Assembly (NCBI GenBank): GCA_032871835.1
Contig: CM065300.1
Location: 108,435,088-108,499,087, forward strand
DNA length: 64,000 nt
Source of the DNA: Dipteronia dyeriana
Taxonomy: Eukaryota; Streptophyta; Magnoliopsida; Sapindales; Sapindaceae
Reading direction: 5' to 3'
Made by a program: the position numbers and the translations under genes. The notes below the pieces were generated by a model that was not told where the DNA came from, made no database searches, and was given only the letters and a program-made list of their open reading frames with translations. Shown here piece by piece: positions 60,772 to 64,000 of this stretch (positions are counted from its first letter, which is position 1; the number at the start of each line of letters is the position of its first letter).

Positions 60772-61987
60772 TTGTCCCATGGTTTTTATGCATTTAATTT
60801 TCCTTTATTTTGTATTTCATTTGTTGTTTTGAAGGATTTTGTTGTCTTTCAAGTTGTTCAGGTGATATCTTCTGAACATTAACTCTTTCTAAATACATTG
60901 GGGACAATGTCTCGTTCTGGTTGGGGGGAGGGGATAGTTGATTCAATAACTTTTGTTTTTTTTTAAAAAAAAAAACTAACTTCTGACCATTTTTTTTTGT
61001 AAAGATAATCGAGTAAGGAGATCTTTTAGACACTTCTGAGACGCATCTTTGAGTTATAATGTATTTTTTCCTCTCTTCTGACTATTAAAATTTATAAACT
61101 CTCCATTGTGATATCATTGACTAATCCTTTTGTTTATTAAGTCATCTTGAGAAATTTTTCGAACTATTCTGGACATACACGCACATTGACACGTGATTAT
61201 GTGCAGTAAGTTGATATTTTGCGATATTTAGTTCTTAAACATCATCCAAGGGTAACAACCAAAGGCAGTGGTCTTGTTTCAAAAAAGATATAGTAATAAT
61301 AATAATAATAAATTTGTTTGTTTTGACCAAAACTCTTACTTAGTAGCCAGGTCTCATGCCTCAGTAAGCATATAGTGTTCGTGCAAAACGGTGGAGTCTG
61401 GATAAGAGTAAAGTGCAGTTTCATAGCCTTTTTAACTCGAGCAATTAAGTCTGAGGGGTGCTTTAACACCCAATGCCCTAAGACCAACTGGTTTGGGAGT
61501 CATTGACCCAAAGCTCGTTACATAGGTTAAAAAGAAAGCTTAAGGGAATTGTACTAAAAAAAACATCTGCAATCCGAGTAATGAAGCCCGTAAAAGTGTT
61601 TTAACACTTAATGCCCTAAAACCAATTGGTTTGGGAGTCATTGGCCTAAAGCTCGCCATATGGATTAAAGATGGAATGTTTGTTTCCAATTTTGTTATAT
61701 TAACAAAAAAGAATAAAAAAAGAATAAAACTGCTGCCTACGGAAAAAGCCCTGATGATATTTCGGAATGAAAATGTTGTTTGATTTCAATTAAATCTCAT
61801 ATTTATCGTGTTGATCTTTATTGAGCACAAGAAAGTTTGATTGATAACTCGATTGATGACTGGTTGTCAAAGGGTGAGAAAAGAGGTATGGGAGATTTTG
61901 TCTATTTGGTAGTTTAGAGATTTGAATTTGAGTTTTTACTATTTTCGCTTTAATTGCTAGGGACTAACAATAAGCTGGTTGGGGGTG
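60772..61987 (+). other. G2 3' untranslated region
   Basis: The segment ACATTGGGGACAATGT and a G-rich TTGGGGGGAGGGG tract (60921-60933) follow the LOG-like ORF, as I recall after the last gene of Athila-type elements. A (TAA)n run lies at about 61291-61309, a duplicated 70-base unit at 61459-61669, and the polypurine tract AAGCTGGTTGGGGGTG at 61972-61987. No gene. Confidence 0.75.
61459..61669 (+). repeat. Two-copy direct repeat in G2 3' UTR
   Basis: The unit TTTAACAC(C/T)(C/T)AATGCCCTAA then ACCAA(C/T)TGGTTTGGGAGTCATTG and AAAGCTCG occurs at about 61459-61529 and 61596-61669. An ACCAACTGGTTTGG palindrome-like core is in each. Confidence 0.85.
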
Positions 61988-63290
61988 TGATTAACACTGA
62001 AAAGTGTATGTTTACTAAAAGATAATATCATCACTTTACACTTCCAATATGATTAATTCTCCAATCTAAATATAATTTCGTTCGCTCGCTTAAATAAATG
62101 TGTTGTGTAGTAATCAGTGTATTTTTCTTTGTATTTCAGAGGTAATTCAATCAATTCAGATTTATAGAGAAGTCAGATAGTAAAACAAACATCGTTTTCA
62201 AGTTCAGAACGTCGAAAACCTTAGGAAGGCCATAAAGGGCATTTTTGTAATTTTGACTATACAATGGTTACAGTTGCCTTTCACTGTTTACAGTTGACTT
62301 TCACTGTTCCTGATGATGTGGCACATTCCTATTGGACCGAACTGTGAGCGTACCATACACGCGACTATAGAGAATCACATTCTAAAAGTCGGTGCACTGT
62401 TCATAGTTGACTTTCTAGAAGATTATTGACCGATGACGCGACACATTTCTATTGGCCTAAATTGTGAGTGCGCCGTACACATGCTGCAGAGAATCATATT
62501 CTAGAAGCCGGTGCACTGTTCACTATTGAATTTTCACGGATGCATTTACTGTAAACTGTTCACTATTCACTGATGACGTGGTGAAATCTGGACGCTCCAT
62601 TCTAAATTCATCCGATGGTCAATTTTCGTCTGTATCTTGTTTAAATAGGGAACTTCTCCCCCCTAATTTGTATATTCTGAATCCAAATCTGATATTAGAT
62701 TTGTGAAATTCTCTCTCTTTTGTTCTCAAATTTTTCAGTTTAAATAAAATAGTTATTTTCTAGTTAAATTATGTTTGGCTAATTTTATATAGCTGGGGCC
62801 AAAGGTAATACTGTTGGTATGGAAAATATGATCCAATTTTGGTAAGTTTATTATTTTTTTGCTTTCTCCCCTCTAATCTTTATGGAGTTTTTAACTCACT
62901 TTAGGCAAAAAGATAATGTCTAGCACAGTGGGTACTTTTACCCATATCCATCAGATAGTGGTTCTCCCCTCTGATCTTTGTGGAGTTTTGACTCACTGTA
63001 GATAGACAGATGCTGTCTAGCACAGTGGGTACTTTTATCCACATCTATCAGATAGAGGTAAGTGTAGTGGAATACCCTTAAATCGAATTACCAACAGTAA
63101 ATCCCTTAACAACAGTTTCAATTTAAATTGATTTACATTTTTATAACATGCTTATTAATTAATCTAGATAATTAATTCTACAAGGACAGGTGAACAACCT
63201 CCCTGTGGTTCGACCCGATCTTATCGGTTAATTTATTACTTTGACACTCTTATACTTAGGAGTATGAACACCTCTTTAGGACGTGGGACA
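61988..63290 (+). mobile_element. 3' LTR of Athila-type element G2
   Basis: It starts TGATTAACACTGAAAAGTG and is collinear with the 5' LTR to GGACGTG at 63285. The last few bases differ, so the exact end is uncertain by about 5 bases. No clean 5-base target duplication was found: 36401-36405 is CACAC, while the right flank near 63288 reads CATAC or TACAT. Confidence 0.88.
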
Positions 63291-64000
63291 TACATAAGTT
63301 TATGTGGTAAAACCCTAAGGTGGGGAAACATCCACGGTTGCCAGTGATGACAAGAAGAATTCATTATGAATAGAGTGGATACACACTCAATCTCTCCTTT
63401 TTGGCTTATCTCTCTCTTTATTTCTTTTTTTGTATCTTTTCTACGGGTTGTTTCCTCTTTTTATAGTGAGATTATGGGTCTATTTATTTGTGCACAGAAC
63501 TCTAATCCTTGTTGTACAAATAAGGAAAGGTAATAGTGTATAATTAGGACTGGTTACTTGTTAAAGTTGTCTTTGTCTTCTTTCCTATTTCGGAGATCTT
63601 GTATATAGAATTAGAGTCTTCGTAGGATTATAGTTGAATGGTCTGCTTAGGACTTATTTCTTGATCATTGTGCAGTCTTCTAGAGGAGTAGAGTTATTGC
63701 TTGATTTGGACCTGTTTCCTGTTTGGTGTTTATCCTTCTGAAAACTTTGAGTTCTTTCCTAAATAGACTTCTCTGATACTGGAGAGGAAACAGAGATATT
63801 ACCTTATTGGAGTATGATTCTAGATTCCTTGTTTGAGTTAGATCATTCTTCTTCATATTTGAATCGTAGTTACCTTTATGGTCTCCCATGCGTTGTCCAA
63901 CTGACCAATTGTCTATACCCGACCAGACTTCTTTTATCCCGATCAGATGGTCCCGAACAAGTCTCTACCCGATCGGCTAATTTTCCCGACTAGGTTATTT
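63291..64000. other. Flank of G2, unassigned repeat-like DNA
   Basis: Near 63300-63350, TATGTGGTAAAACCC..GGGGAAACATCCACGG resembles a segment of the E-family LTR (about 796-830), which hints at another LTR. From 63895, CCCGA(T/C)C words recur (CCCGACCAG, CCCGATCAG, CCCGATCGG, CCCGACTAG). No gene is supported. Confidence 0.45.

Noticed and set aside
36401..63295. Target-site duplication for G2
   Set aside because: CACAC on the left and CATAC/TACAT on the right do not match exactly; the right LTR end is altered, so no call was made.
63680..63889. 69-codon minus-strand frame
   Set aside because: No domain and no context; repeat-like flank.

Overview
This window is repeat-dense nuclear DNA of a flowering plant, probably a eudicot. 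Almost all of it is nested LTR retrotransposons plus one hAT DNA transposon. The evidence is tRNA-Met and tRNA-Asp type primer sites, copia gag-protease-integrase-RT order, SIRE-type LTRs with the CTATTCACCCCC..TCTAGGTT signature, an Athila-type Ty3 gag-pol, and plant TATA boxes. There are no bacterial genes, rRNA, tRNA or CRISPR. The only well-preserved cellular-type gene is an intronless LOG-like gene (cytokinin riboside 5'-monophosphate phosphoribohydrolase family) at 60118-60771. It lies inside an Athila-type element.

Element names used below. A = copia element, + strand, 5' LTR 5602-8089. B = copia element, +, inserted in the integrase of A at 11130. C = SIRE-type copia, - strand, inserted in the RT start of B at 16780. 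D = second copy of the C family, -, 24149 to about 31475. E1 (470-5601, -) and E2 (45023-59311, +) = a second SIRE-type family that carries a 3' env-position ORF. F1 (about 31475-33353) and F2 (38600-39757) = LTRs of a third SIRE-like family. G1 (33354-34815) and G2 (36406 to about 63290) = Athila-type Ty3 elements. H (34816-36405) = unresolved repeat holding a Tat-like gag scrap. hAT = 50609-54383.

Layout. 1-469 is an A-family LTR scrap broken by E1. E1 is cut at 5602 by A, A by B, and B by C. C ends at about 23098 against another A-family LTR scrap, which is followed by D. D ends against F1, which sits in the gag of G1. G1 ends in its RT against H. G2 then spans the rest. Its gag is split by solo LTR F2 (target duplication ATGTT). 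A small ORF after its integrase is split by E2 (target duplication AAAAG). E2 is itself split by the hAT element (target duplication CACACCTT). E1 preserves the hAT empty site.

Most interesting unit. With F2 and E2 subtracted, G2 is about 11.4 kb: LTR, primer site, gag, protease, RT, RNase H, integrase, a small unknown ORF, a perfect 37-base hairpin, a TATA box, the LOG-like ORF, a G-rich tract, a repeated 3' UTR and the 3' LTR. The LOG-like gene therefore occupies the position where Athila-type elements can carry env-like genes. Its reading frame is open, while gag-pol around it has many stops and frameshifts. Its active-site signature is altered (LGGFRTLEE instead of PGGxGTxxE), and it ends in an added tail with an LxLxL motif.

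Coding capacity elsewhere is pseudogenic. No gag-pol in the window is intact. The env-position ORF of the E family is the best preserved SIRE-associated ORF. Family names come from motif recognition by eye; no database search was run.
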